Below, one piece after another: positions 1 through 9,223 of a stretch of 64,000 nucleotides of DNA (its first letter is position 1; each line of letters begins with the position of its first letter). Source of the DNA: Lachnospiraceae bacterium KM106-2 (GTDB lineage: Bacteria > Bacillota > Clostridia > Lachnospirales > Lachnospiraceae). A program made the translations under genes and the position numbers. The stretch is from the NCBI GenBank assembly GCA_009731425.1, contig AP018794.1, positions 372,001-436,000 on the forward strand. Direction: 5' to 3'. The notes below the pieces were generated by a model, which saw only the letters and a program-made list of their open reading frames with translations, did no database searches and was not told the origin of the DNA.

Positions 1-618
1 GATCAGAGGCAGAGAATACGGACCATTGAAAAGTTCCGTTCGAAGGGATTCCGTTATTTGATCGCTACGGATGTAGCGGCTAGGGGAGTGGATTTTGAAA
101 AGATTACTCATGTCTTTAATTATGATCTGCCAACTTCCAAAGAGACTTATGTTCATCGGATTGGAAGGACAGGACGAAATCAGTCTGATGGAAAGGCAAT
201 TAGTCTGATCAAACAGGATGAGATTAAAATGTATCGGGCAATTGAGCAGTTTACACAGGCACCGATCAAGATCTGTTCTTCTCCAAAAGATGAGGAGACG
301 AGTGAAAATAAGATTCATTTTGAGGAGACGCAGCATGTTAAGCAGAGACGACAAAAAAAGAAGGGTGATGTCTTTAAGAATCAGATCATGAAACTTTCGA
401 TTGGTGGAGGACGTAAGTCTAAGCTGCGTGCCGGCGATGTGGTTGGAACGATTGCAGGAATTGATGGAATCAATGCAAATGAGGATATTGGAGTGATTGA
501 GATCCGTGATAGTATGACTTATGTAGAGATACTGAATGGTAAAGGAAACCGAGTGTTAGAGGAACTGCCAAAGCGTACGATGAAAGGTAAGTATCGAAAA
601 GTAAATCGGGTAAGATAG
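1..618 (+). CDS. DEAD-box ATP-dependent RNA helicase, C-terminal part (5' end outside window)
   Basis: The reading frame is open from base 1, so the gene starts upstream of the window; about 205 residues are visible. Helicase motif V (IATDVAARGVDF) and motif VI (YVHRIGRTGR) of the RecA-like C-terminal domain are present. After a basic linker (KQRRQKKKGD) the last ~75 residues resemble the DbpA-type RNA-binding domain (KLRAGDVVGTIAGIDGI... then a GVIEIRDSMTYVEI strand). This combination is that of the DbpA/CsdA group, which remodels rRNA or structured mRNA with ATP in the cytoplasm. The exact member cannot be decided without the N-terminus. A strong terminator follows immediately. Confidence 0.9.
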   Translation, partial: DQRQRIRTIEKFRSKGFRYLIATDVAARGVDFEKITHVFNYDLPTSKETYVHRIGRTGRNQSDGKAISLIKQDEIKMYRAIEQFTQAPIKICSSPKDEETSENKIHFEETQHVKQRRQKKKGDVFKNQIMKLSIGGGRKSKLRAGDVVGTIAGIDGINANEDIGVIEIRDSMTYVEILNGKGNRVLEELPKRTMKGKYRKVNRVR

Positions 619-621
619 ATA

Positions 622-655
622 AAGAAGGGAGGCCATATGGCTTCCCTTCTTTTTG
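622..655 (+). terminator. Rho-independent terminator after the helicase gene
   Basis: An 11-bp stem (GAAGGGAGGCC pairing with GGCTTCCCTTC, one G-U) with an ATAT loop is followed by a T-rich tract. It lies four bases after the helicase stop. The convergent cooS-like gene ends at 672, so it may serve both directions. Confidence 0.9.
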
Positions 656-671
656 TTTTGCATGTGTTTTA

Positions 672-2588
672 TTATTGTAATCCAAGTTTTTTTCGTTTAC
701 TTATAATGTGAGCCTCGATTGCTTTTGCTGCTTCTACTGGATCATCTCCTAATGCTACTTTACCACCAGTCATTCCTTCTACATCTTCGGTAAGCAATTT
801 AACTAAATTAGGAGCACCAGTAATAAATGGGGTAGGAGATAAATGTGTGTAAGCGCCATATGCTACGGCAAAGATACCATCGATAGTCGCTTTCTGTTCC
901 ATCCATTCCGGTGCAGTAACGGCAATAGGAAGGTCAGGAATGTCAACATCAAGATGATCAGCTAAGGCAGTAACAAGCATTGAGATTCGGCCAGTATCAG
1001 TACAAGTTCCGAAACTTAGCATAGGAGGGATATTTAGCATATGACATACTTCTTTTAAGCCCTCACCGGCATATTTATCGATGGCCTCTAAGTTAGCTAG
1101 TCCTGCTACTTCAAGACCATGATTTCCACATCCGCCAGCAACTACTAGAATATCTCGTTCTATTAGAGCTTTTGCAATATTTACGGTATTCCAGTCTTGT
1201 GGACCATTTCTTAAGGTAGAGCAGTTTGCAAGTGCAACGATTCCTTTTAGTTTACCAGAAGCGATCACATCAACTAAGGGATCTAGTTTATTTCCGAGAG
1301 CGCCTAATACCGCTTCTGTTGAAAAGCCTGCAATTGCTTTTGTAACATAGTTTGGTACCATTGGCTCTATTTTTCCGTTTCTCTTTTTGAAATTCTCGAT
1401 ACCTATTTTAATTAAATTATCAGCCATATCTGCTGCTTCTTGTGGGTGATACGCCAGACGATTTGCAGTTCCAGGAACGCCAATGATTGTACTTATACTA
1501 GCTAAGGCCAGTTGATATTTTTCGGCATATTGATCGATCGCCGGTGGAGAACAGTTTTCATCCATAGCAATGACATCTACGGTACCAGTTGCAAGAAGTG
1601 GTTCAATAGACAGCCAGTTACCCATAAGACCAACAAAGATATCATCTACTTCAAATCTTTGTAGCAATTCTTGTCCGGTTTCAATGGAACCAACGACTCG
1701 TATTCCTTTTGCTCCGGCTGCTTTTGCTTCTTCTTTATATTCGCCATTTCTAAGTTTTTCAATCGTAATGGCACCTACAAATGGCTGATGACCATTGAAA
1801 ACAATATTGACATAGTCAGGATCCATGATACCTAGATCAACATTAACCTCATGAGGCATAGGGGTTCCAAATAAAATATCTTGAATCATTTCAAGACCAA
1901 TTTGAGCGGTATAAATTGTAGATAGACCGAGTCTGAGCGCCTTTCTTGCTAGAGAGACATAATCACCATCTACATTTGTTAAACAGCTTGCAATTGAGTT
2001 CTGGATTTCATGATCGACACCAGAAGGATAAATATTATGCTCATGCCAAATGGGAATTCTCTTTCTTGGTGCAAATGCTTCTGTCATGACACTAGGCTGC
2101 TCAGGGCCTGATTTCATATCTTTATCAAGCAGATCAGCTAATTGGATTGCCAGTTGATTAATATCTTGATTTGTGTCGATGCCAACTTTCTCGCACATCC
2201 ATTTTAATTTTTCTTCATCTTTTATTTTGAATGGAGAGGTGCCTTCTCCAGTGGCTCTAAGTGAGCGGATAGCTTCGTAGCAATGATGCGCATACGTGCC
2301 TGCGCCCATGATATTTTTCATAAAGAAGTTTCTCATAGCCATGGCATCGGCATCGATACCACATACTCCTTTTGTTGCACCAGCTTTTTCGCTAATTCTG
2401 CAAGGCCCTTGAGAACATAGTTGGCAGCTAAGTCCTTCTAGACAGAATTTACATCTTATTTTCTCTTGTGGACCCCATCTTGAAAATACACTGGAAAGAC
2501 CATCGGTCTCAATCCTTTTTAACATTTCTTCAACAGAGTCGTGATAACTCCAACGATCTTTTAATTTTTCTTTTAATTCTTCACTCAT
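672..2588 (-). CDS. cooS: CooS-fold carbon monoxide dehydrogenase homologue with atypical C-cluster ligand
   Basis: About 638 residues, normal length for anaerobic Ni-CODH catalytic subunits. The N-terminus has the usual YHDSVEEML helix and the cysteine-rich B/D-cluster segment (CKFC, CQLC, GPC, then CG). From alignment by memory with CODH-II, the C-cluster ligand positions read His267 (NGHQP), Cys346 (ENCSPP), Cys456 (ANCST), Cys487 (GGCGNHG) and Cys529 (GTCTDTG). The position normally occupied by Cys295 is Glu303 (GSIETGQE). Glu at that place is what hybrid cluster proteins have, so CO oxidation may be absent and another redox reaction, such as hydroxylamine reduction, is possible. I chose the internal ATG at 2588 because a GGAAGGAG site lies 13 bases upstream; a GTG at 2639 has no ribosome site. 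It stands alone, with no CooF or acetyl-CoA synthase partner nearby. Confidence 0.85.
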   Translation of the reverse strand: MSEELKEKLKDRWSYHDSVEEMLKRIETDGLSSVFSRWGPQEKIRCKFCLEGLSCQLCSQGPCRISEKAGATKGVCGIDADAMAMRNFFMKNIMGAGTYAHHCYEAIRSLRATGEGTSPFKIKDEEKLKWMCEKVGIDTNQDINQLAIQLADLLDKDMKSGPEQPSVMTEAFAPRKRIPIWHEHNIYPSGVDHEIQNSIASCLTNVDGDYVSLARKALRLGLSTIYTAQIGLEMIQDILFGTPMPHEVNVDLGIMDPDYVNIVFNGHQPFVGAITIEKLRNGEYKEEAKAAGAKGIRVVGSIETGQELLQRFEVDDIFVGLMGNWLSIEPLLATGTVDVIAMDENCSPPAIDQYAEKYQLALASISTIIGVPGTANRLAYHPQEAADMADNLIKIGIENFKKRNGKIEPMVPNYVTKAIAGFSTEAVLGALGNKLDPLVDVIASGKLKGIVALANCSTLRNGPQDWNTVNIAKALIERDILVVAGGCGNHGLEVAGLANLEAIDKYAGEGLKEVCHMLNIPPMLSFGTCTDTGRISMLVTALADHLDVDIPDLPIAVTAPEWMEQKATIDGIFAVAYGAYTHLSPTPFITGAPNLVKLLTEDVEGMTGGKVALGDDPVEAAKAIEAHIISKRKKLGLQ

Positions 2589-2740
2589 AAAATTTGAAAT
2601 TCTCCTTCCAATGTTTGCATAACTGTTATTAGCATTCACATCTATGTGATTAAGTATGTAATATTAGGATGAAATAACAGCTTAATTTGCGATATAATTA
2701 AACAGAACACAGTAGTAGTAAAATCGAAGGGGAGAGGCAA

Positions 2741-3601
2741 ATGAGGATAAGAGAATATAGGGATAGCGATAAAGAGCGGATGATGCAACTGTTAATGATG
2801 GGATTAACCGTTATTAATGAGGAGGATCAGGAATTTTTGTTTTGTAAAGAGAATAAAATTCTTGTCTTTGATCTTGAAAATGTAGGTGTGGTTGGATTCT
2901 GTAGCTTTGGACGTTGGGGAAAACAGAAAGAAAATGGAAAGCTGTTTTTATATGTAGGACAAGAGTATCGAAGGAGAAAGATTGGAACTGCATTGCATCA
3001 AGCGATTATGGCATACGCAAAGCCATTTCAATTGAATGTGATCGAGACAGTTTTTCGGATTGATCAGAATGATGCTACAGAATATTTTTCAAAGCTTGGC
3101 TATAGAAAGTGGTACGGACTACATGTAATGAGTTATCACGGCGGAATGCAGCCGCGGAGCAATATGGAGATCGTACCCTATGAGGATCGTTTTTATGAGT
3201 CGTATGTAGAGGAGATACGCAAGAGCTTTTATGAGATGCGACAGGTAAATGATTTCAAGCCGTATAACTGCGTTGAGTTTAGTGAGAAGCAAAGAAAAGA
3301 GTTGATTCAGGATAAGGAACATCTTTATGTCTTGTTGGTCGATGGCAAGTTTGCTGCATCAGCAGCAGTACATACGGAGTTAACAGATGTCTGTGGACCG
3401 ATCTTTGTCGCATCAGCCTATCAGGGCAAAGGATATGGGAAGATCATTACACAATTCGTGATGAATGAGGCATTACATAGAGGAATGAAGAGTATTACAT
3501 TAGAGGTGGTTGAATGGAATGAAAGGGCAGTAAACTTATATAAAAGTCTTGGATTTGAAATAATTCAGACTACCAATAGTTTTCGTTTGTTTTTGAAATA
3601 G
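2741..3601 (+). CDS. Tandem GNAT-family N-acetyltransferase
   Basis: 286 residues with two acetyl-CoA-binding GNAT modules. The first (about 1-140) has the V-x-F strand and a QEYRRRKIGTALHQAI pyrophosphate-loop signature; the second (about 145-286) has a cleaner SAYQGKGYGKIITQFVMNEA loop followed by VEWNERAVNLYKSLGF. The family transfers an acetyl group from acetyl-CoA to an amine; the substrate cannot be read from sequence. It begins with ATG after a GGGGAGAGG ribosome site and is divergent from the cooS-like gene. It is probably monocistronic or cotranscribed with the SdpI-like gene 60 bases downstream. Confidence 0.85.
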   Translation: MRIREYRDSDKERMMQLLMMGLTVINEEDQEFLFCKENKILVFDLENVGVVGFCSFGRWGKQKENGKLFLYVGQEYRRRKIGTALHQAIMAYAKPFQLNVIETVFRIDQNDATEYFSKLGYRKWYGLHVMSYHGGMQPRSNMEIVPYEDRFYESYVEEIRKSFYEMRQVNDFKPYNCVEFSEKQRKELIQDKEHLYVLLVDGKFAASAAVHTELTDVCGPIFVASAYQGKGYGKIITQFVMNEALHRGMKSITLEVVEWNERAVNLYKSLGFEIIQTTNSFRLFLK

Positions 3602-3660
3602 AACTAGGAACCATATTGTGAAAGGATGCTGCGAATTATATATAAATAGGGGTGATAGAG

Positions 3661-4026
3661 ATGGTACTGTTCTTATTTATCAATGCTTTACTAATACCCT
3701 TTTCGATGATGATTCTGGGTAAGAGATGGAGTAAGAAACCACCAAAGGACAGATACGGAATGTCGGGTTATCGAACGTCGAGATCCGTGTTAAATGATGA
3801 TACATGGAAATATGCACATAGATGCTGGGGGAAGGTTAACTATTATGTCGGAGTACTCTTAGTTGTCATCACAATAATTGTATTAATGATCGTTAAGTAT
3901 GATCGTGATTTGGAAACAATCGTTATTTATATTGTTTTTATTCAATTAGGAATATTTATCCTTACAAGTATACCTGTTGAAATACTACTAAACAGGGCGT
4001 TTGATCAAGACGGGCATAGAAGGTAG
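3661..4026 (+). CDS. SdpI/YhfL-like small integral membrane protein
   Basis: About 121 residues. An N-terminal hydrophobic helix is followed by the conserved cytoplasmic segment YGMSGYRTSRSVLNDDTW ending in a WGKVNYY helix start, then two more hydrophobic helices. The GYRTxxSxxNxDTWxxAH pattern is characteristic of the SdpI family, whose founding member gives immunity to the SdpC toxin in Bacillus; most homologues have no known role. The ATG at 3661 sits 6 bases after AGGGGTG; a GTG nine bases upstream is less likely. No toxin gene is visible nearby. Confidence 0.75.
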   Translation: MVLFLFINALLIPFSMMILGKRWSKKPPKDRYGMSGYRTSRSVLNDDTWKYAHRCWGKVNYYVGVLLVVITIIVLMIVKYDRDLETIVIYIVFIQLGIFILTSIPVEILLNRAFDQDGHRR

Positions 4027-4042
4027 AGGGAGGATAAAACTA

Positions 4043-4074
4043 AGTATTAGCCCTTACTCACCGGCACTAATACT
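4043..4074. repeat. Inverted repeat in the intergenic region before the PHP protein
   Basis: A perfect 8-bp inverted repeat (AGTATTAG and CTAATACT) with a 16-base loop. It lacks a T-tract, so it is at best a weak terminator for the SdpI-like gene or part of the leader of the following gene. Nothing else is recognised between 4027 and 4248. Confidence 0.4.
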
Positions 4075-4248
4075 GCTTGTACTTTACATAGACGTTACAT
4101 TTTACTGCTGCTAGATTTTACCTCTTACGTTTAAAATAAATAATCGCTAAATGGGTGTTTATGTTCTTTTTTGGCAAATAGCAGGATCTATATTGTTGTA
4201 ATACGTAATGAAGCGAAGACACATGTGAAAAAAGATAGGAGGAGAAAA

Positions 4249-7200
4249 ATGAAGCGTAGTAAGGTCAACAGGTTTTTGGCAGTTTTACTTTCGTTTATCA
4301 TGTTGTTTATGACATTGATTGGAGACGATCGTTTCTCGATGACTGCAAGTGCTGATGAGAGTGAGCCAGAAAAGGTAGTTGAGACAGAAGGAATTACCAC
4401 GGGTCAGTATGTTATTTATAACCCTGAATACAAGATGGCGTTATCTTCAACGAAGTCCACAGGCAATTCAAACTACAATGCGGGTGTTTCAATGTCACTG
4501 AATGAGAGCGGTTCTTTTGACAGTGTGGAACGTACAGAGGTATGGACAGTTACTAAGTCAGATACGGGGTATACGATTGCGGATCAGGATGGAAAGAAAC
4601 TTTCTATGGATGTAAGTTATTCTAGTACCCCTTTTGATAAGGAAAATGATAAGTGGGAATTGTCGGATGTAGGCAATGGTATGTACAATGTGAAGAATAT
4701 AGGGAGAACTTCATACTTAGAATGGTATAGCAGTAAAAATTATTATAGTGCATATACAAAAATTGCATCTGGCAGTGAGGGAATGTTTGCAATGCAGTTT
4801 GTCCCTGTCAAGGAGGAGGCGATTGCAACTGCAAAACCTGATGCTACAGCAACACCAGCAGTTTCTGAGAAATTAGAGGATGGCAGATATTTTATCTACA
4901 GTGATAAGGCTACTGGTGTTATGGCATATAGTATCATTGGAGGATGTGCTTCATATATCTCGGCAACACCAGATAAGGATACTAAGAAAGTATCGTTTTC
5001 TGAAGGGGATGGAAAGGGAGCAGCAGTTTACACATTTAAGAAGCAAGAGGATGGCTCTTATTTGATACAATGTGGAAGTAAGTTCCTCGCGGCTAATTCT
5101 TCCGAGGAGTTATATCTTGCTGATGAGAAGATTGATTCTGAAACAGCGTGTACATATTGGAATGTTGAAAATAATTCTGAATTAGGTGGTTATACCATCG
5201 CAAGTAAAACAGTGACTTATAATAAAAATAAAGTATATATGGAGTATTATTCAAGCAAAGGATTTTGCTTATATACAGCCAAATCATTATCTGCAATCTA
5301 TAGTTTTCACTTTTATGATGCAACGGATGTAAAAGATGATGACGGTTATGTAGGGACAAAACCTGCATCAGCAGCTTTACCAGATGTGGGAAGTAAGTAT
5401 GTGATTTATTGTGGAACGGGTTCTGGTGTTATGGGCGCAGAAGTAGCTGGAGTAGACGGCGCAGAGAGCTCTATGGGACTAGTTGCAGCTTCTTTAGATA
5501 AAGAGGGTAAGCTATCTGTTCAAAACGGAGGATTAATTTTTACGGTTGGTAAGACAAGTGATGGCTATTATACTTTCGAGAATAATGGAAAATATTTAGC
5601 AAGTAATAATGAAGAAGAATTATTTGTGCAGAAAGATTGTGATGAATATGCAGAGTGGAGCTTGATCAATGCATCGACCGGTTTCCTTATGAAAAATAAA
5701 AAGGCTGCATGGTCATCTTCAAGCGGTAGCAAATATCCTGTTTATGTAGAGTATTTTTCAGGCGGATTCGCAGGATATTCTTTTAAAGCTACAACAGCGG
5801 ATATTTTTACTATGAATTTCTTCCCATATGAGGATACTTATGAAACCGGATATGTGGTAAATCCTAAGGTGCTATTTAGTACAAGCGCAGATGCGAACTT
5901 AGGTGTTGATTACGAAATGGAATTTACCCTTGATGATTTAGGGAAAATTCAAAAAACGGATGTTAACGTAAGTTTTGAGGATAGTACACAGAAGAACTAT
6001 AAAGCAACAATGGATGGGTATTCTGGAAAAGTTACGATACCGGCAGAGGACTTAAAGGGTCATACTTCAATGAAAATAAAAGTCGATGTTGAGAGTAATG
6101 AAACGGATACGAACAAGGCTGCCTATAGTGGTGAAAAAACGGTTCCTATCAATGATGAGCCAATGATATTAAAAGTATCTCCAGCAGCAAATGCACAGAC
6201 AGGTTCTAATGTAAGACCAGAGATTTCGGTTAAGTATGCGAATATTGGAACGAAGGCAGAGGTTAAAATGACGATTAATGAAGAGGTTGTAATACCTGTT
6301 CAAAAAGAGTCAGAACATTTATATTGTTATACGTCTACTGCAGATATGACGAAAGGTAAGCAAGTTATCAATGTTACGATCACAAGAGAAGATGGTAAGA
6401 AAGTGACTAAAAAGTGGGCATTCACCATTGGATCAGAAGGGGTTCAGCCTTATTTTGGACAGATTCATTCTCATACAGCAGAGTATTCAGATGGTTCCGG
6501 TACATTGGAAGATGCTTATGACTATGCAATGAATAAGGCAGCAGATACGGATTATATGATCGTTACTGATCATTCCAATTATTTTGATACCACATCTTCT
6601 GCAACTACGGATAGCATTTACGATGATGGTGCTTCTTCGATCCTTGCAAGCAAGACAGTAGATGACAATGGTAAGACATTGAATTTATGGCAAGAAGCGA
6701 AGCAGACCGCATCCCATTATAATAGTTTAAGCTCAAAATTTGTAGCAGCATATGGCTATGAGATGACATGGTCTGGTGGGCCAGGCCATATTAATGTATT
6801 TAATTCCAAAGGAATTGTATCAAGAAATAATAACACATTGAATAATAAGACTAATAATGCAGGTATGTTTACTTTCTATGATTTATTAGTAGATGCTAAT
6901 GGTAAGGGGGTAACTTCATCAGGACAAGGTGCAATTAGTGCACAGTTTAATCATCCGGGAACAACATTTGGTTACTTTGATAGTTTCACCGGCTGGACAA
7001 AAGAACGAGATGATGTTATGAATCTCATCGAGGTCGGAAATGGTGATGGAGCAATTGGAAGTACGGCTTATTTCCCAAGTTATGAATACTATGATATGTG
7101 TCTTAGTGCAGGATGGCATGTAGCCCCTACAAATGGACAAGATAATCATAAAGGAAGCTGGGGAGATGCCAATACCGCACGTACCGTTATGCTTGCGAAT

Positions 7201-9195
7201 AGTTTTAACGAGGATGGTCTTTATGAAGCAATGGGAGACCGCCACGTATATTCTACAGAGGATCAGAATTTATCGATTCTTTATTACCTGGATGATACGC
7301 TGCAAGGCGGAATCATTGATGGATATGATAAGGATAAGGTAAAAGTATCTGTATCCCTTGCGGATAAAGATTCTGAAAAATTAGGACATGTTTATGTAAT
7401 AGGAGAGAATGGAAAGGTTTTATATACTTCAGATACTTTAGATAGTAATACAGCAGATCTTGATATTACATTAGATAATACATCTGCATACTATTATGTC
7501 AAAGTGATTGAGAAGGATGGAGATATTGCAGTAACAGCGCCTGTTTGGGTAGATGATGTTAATTCAGGCAAGGCAAACGTGAAAGCAAGCTTACATAATG
7601 CAAGTGAAGATACCGATTCAAAGCCTGTCGTTGGTAAAGAAGAAGCATTGACGACGATCTTAACAAATCATGAAGACAGTAATATAGTGTTAAATGGTTA
7701 TTCTATCACTATTGATGGTAAATCAGTTGCCTCAGAAAGTGATCTAAGTAATGAAATTGCAGCAAATGGTACGCGTAATTACACTTACAACTGGAAGCCT
7801 GAGAGTAATGGCACACATGAAGTAGTAGCATCATTTGTTGTGACGGTAAATGGAGAGGCTCAGACGATTACAGCAACAAAGAGTATCTATGTTGCTGGAA
7901 AAGACTACGAGACGGTTTCATCCATCGCAGCGGCAAAAGCAGGTTCCGAAAATCAAGAGTTTACTGTTGAGGGAATTGTAACGACAAACTCTTCCGGGTA
8001 TGATAAAAATACAGCCTTCTTTGACTGCATTTATATTCAGGATGGAACAGCAGGAATTAACATATTCCCTGTATCTGGTAATTTTAAAATAGGCCAGAAA
8101 GTACGTGCCCATGGCGCAGTGACCTATTATAACGGGGAAATAGAATTGAATCTGTCAGAAAAATATGGTGGATATATAGAAGTGATCGACAGTACGGTAA
8201 ATGAACGGAAGCCTACCGCAGTTACTTGCAAAGAGGCTATGGCCGATCACAACATTGGTAATTTGATGCAGGTTACAGGTACGGTGAAGAAAACTCATGA
8301 GACTTCTGGTGTAATTGATCGAATTTATGTCGAGGATGGTTCAGGTGAAGCAGCTTGCATCTATATCAATGGATATATCTTAAATTCAATCAAAAATGAT
8401 ACGAACTTTGGTAAAGATGGAACAAAAATTCAAAGTGGAGATTATATAACAGTAACCGGTATTGGATCGATCGATGTGGATGAACTTGGTGAAGTCGATT
8501 ATCTGCATCGTCTGCGTGTTCGTGACCGTGCAGAGGTTATGATTACAGAGAAGCCAGTCATTCCAACGATAACACCTACAACACCATCGACGACACCATC
8601 GACGACACCACCAACGACAGCACTAACGGGAACACCAACACCAGCGCCAACGCCAACTATGGCACCGACTGTAACACCATCTGTAACACCTCCACAAGTA
8701 ACACAAAAGACAGCTCGTGTTTCCGTGAAAAAGAAGAGTGTCAGCGTTGCCCCAAATGGAAAAGTAACGGTCAGCTATCAAGCTTCTGGAAAAGTAAAAG
8801 TTAAGGCTTCTAAAAATCTTACAGCAAGCGTAAATAGTTCCAAAAAGAAAATTACGATCAAAGCAAAATCGTCAGCTGTTATGGGAACAAAGGGAACCGT
8901 GAAGCTTCAGTGTGGTAAAAAGACTGCAACAGTTAAAGTAACCATTTTAAAGACAGCAAATGTAAAGAAAGGTAAAACCAGTAATTATGTGGTTGCTCAT
9001 AGCAAAGTAAATGCGAAAACAAAGAAAAAAGCAGTTAAGTTATCTTATAATAAAAAAATTGCCAAAGTCACGATCCAGAAGACAGCAGCAAAGACAATTC
9101 GATTTAAGGTGATTGGTCTGAAAAAAGGAACAACGACAATCACATGTAGTGTAAACAATAAGAAAGTAAAAGTTAAGATAATGGTTAAGAAATAA
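4249..9195 (+). CDS. Giant secreted PHP-domain (CehA/McbA-like) metallohydrolase with repeat and wall-binding domains
   Basis: About 1648 residues. The start is the ATG at 4249, six bases after AGGAGGAG, and gives a clear signal peptide (basic start, hydrophobic core, then TASADE). Three ~150-residue repeats follow (roughly 50-185, 210-360, 382-530), each beginning G-x-Y-x-I-Y and containing YxEYxSSK-type turns; they are beta-rich and ricin-like in appearance. A PHP metal-binding domain spans about 735-1010 with QIHSHTAEYSDG and VTDHSN metal motifs and later DNHKGSWGD. Next come linker domains, an OB-fold-like segment (about 1225-1315), a second smaller one, a Thr/Pro-rich spacer (about 1438-1484) and a Lys-rich beta domain of ~160 residues, probably for cell-wall attachment. 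It is likely an extracellular phosphoesterase acting on polymers or nucleic acid; the substrate is unknown. Confidence 0.8.
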   Translation: MKRSKVNRFLAVLLSFIMLFMTLIGDDRFSMTASADESEPEKVVETEGITTGQYVIYNPEYKMALSSTKSTGNSNYNAGVSMSLNESGSFDSVERTEVWTVTKSDTGYTIADQDGKKLSMDVSYSSTPFDKENDKWELSDVGNGMYNVKNIGRTSYLEWYSSKNYYSAYTKIASGSEGMFAMQFVPVKEEAIATAKPDATATPAVSEKLEDGRYFIYSDKATGVMAYSIIGGCASYISATPDKDTKKVSFSEGDGKGAAVYTFKKQEDGSYLIQCGSKFLAANSSEELYLADEKIDSETACTYWNVENNSELGGYTIASKTVTYNKNKVYMEYYSSKGFCLYTAKSLSAIYSFHFYDATDVKDDDGYVGTKPASAALPDVGSKYVIYCGTGSGVMGAEVAGVDGAESSMGLVAASLDKEGKLSVQNGGLIFTVGKTSDGYYTFENNGKYLASNNEEELFVQKDCDEYAEWSLINASTGFLMKNKKAAWSSSSGSKYPVYVEYFSGGFAGYSFKATTADIFTMNFFPYEDTYETGYVVNPKVLFSTSADANLGVDYEMEFTLDDLGKIQKTDVNVSFEDSTQKNYKATMDGYSGKVTIPAEDLKGHTSMKIKVDVESNETDTNKAAYSGEKTVPINDEPMILKVSPAANAQTGSNVRPEISVKYANIGTKAEVKMTINEEVVIPVQKESEHLYCYTSTADMTKGKQVINVTITREDGKKVTKKWAFTIGSEGVQPYFGQIHSHTAEYSDGSGTLEDAYDYAMNKAADTDYMIVTDHSNYFDTTSSATTDSIYDDGASSILASKTVDDNGKTLNLWQEAKQTASHYNSLSSKFVAAYGYEMTWSGGPGHINVFNSKGIVSRNNNTLNNKTNNAGMFTFYDLLVDANGKGVTSSGQGAISAQFNHPGTTFGYFDSFTGWTKERDDVMNLIEVGNGDGAIGSTAYFPSYEYYDMCLSAGWHVAPTNGQDNHKGSWGDANTARTVMLANSFNEDGLYEAMGDRHVYSTEDQNLSILYYLDDTLQGGIIDGYDKDKVKVSVSLADKDSEKLGHVYVIGENGKVLYTSDTLDSNTADLDITLDNTSAYYYVKVIEKDGDIAVTAPVWVDDVNSGKANVKASLHNASEDTDSKPVVGKEEALTTILTNHEDSNIVLNGYSITIDGKSVASESDLSNEIAANGTRNYTYNWKPESNGTHEVVASFVVTVNGEAQTITATKSIYVAGKDYETVSSIAAAKAGSENQEFTVEGIVTTNSSGYDKNTAFFDCIYIQDGTAGINIFPVSGNFKIGQKVRAHGAVTYYNGEIELNLSEKYGGYIEVIDSTVNERKPTAVTCKEAMADHNIGNLMQVTGTVKKTHETSGVIDRIYVEDGSGEAACIYINGYILNSIKNDTNFGKDGTKIQSGDYITVTGIGSIDVDELGEVDYLHRLRVRDRAEVMITEKPVIPTITPTTPSTTPSTTPPTTALTGTPTPAPTPTMAPTVTPSVTPPQVTQKTARVSVKKKSVSVAPNGKVTVSYQASGKVKVKASKNLTASVNSSKKKITIKAKSSAVMGTKGTVKLQCGKKTATVKVTILKTANVKKGKTSNYVVAHSKVNAKTKKKAVKLSYNKKIAKVTIQKTAAKTIRFKVIGLKKGTTTITCSVNNKKVKVKIMVKK

Positions 9196-9223
9196 AATTG
9201 AAATACAGTAATGGAGGCTGACT

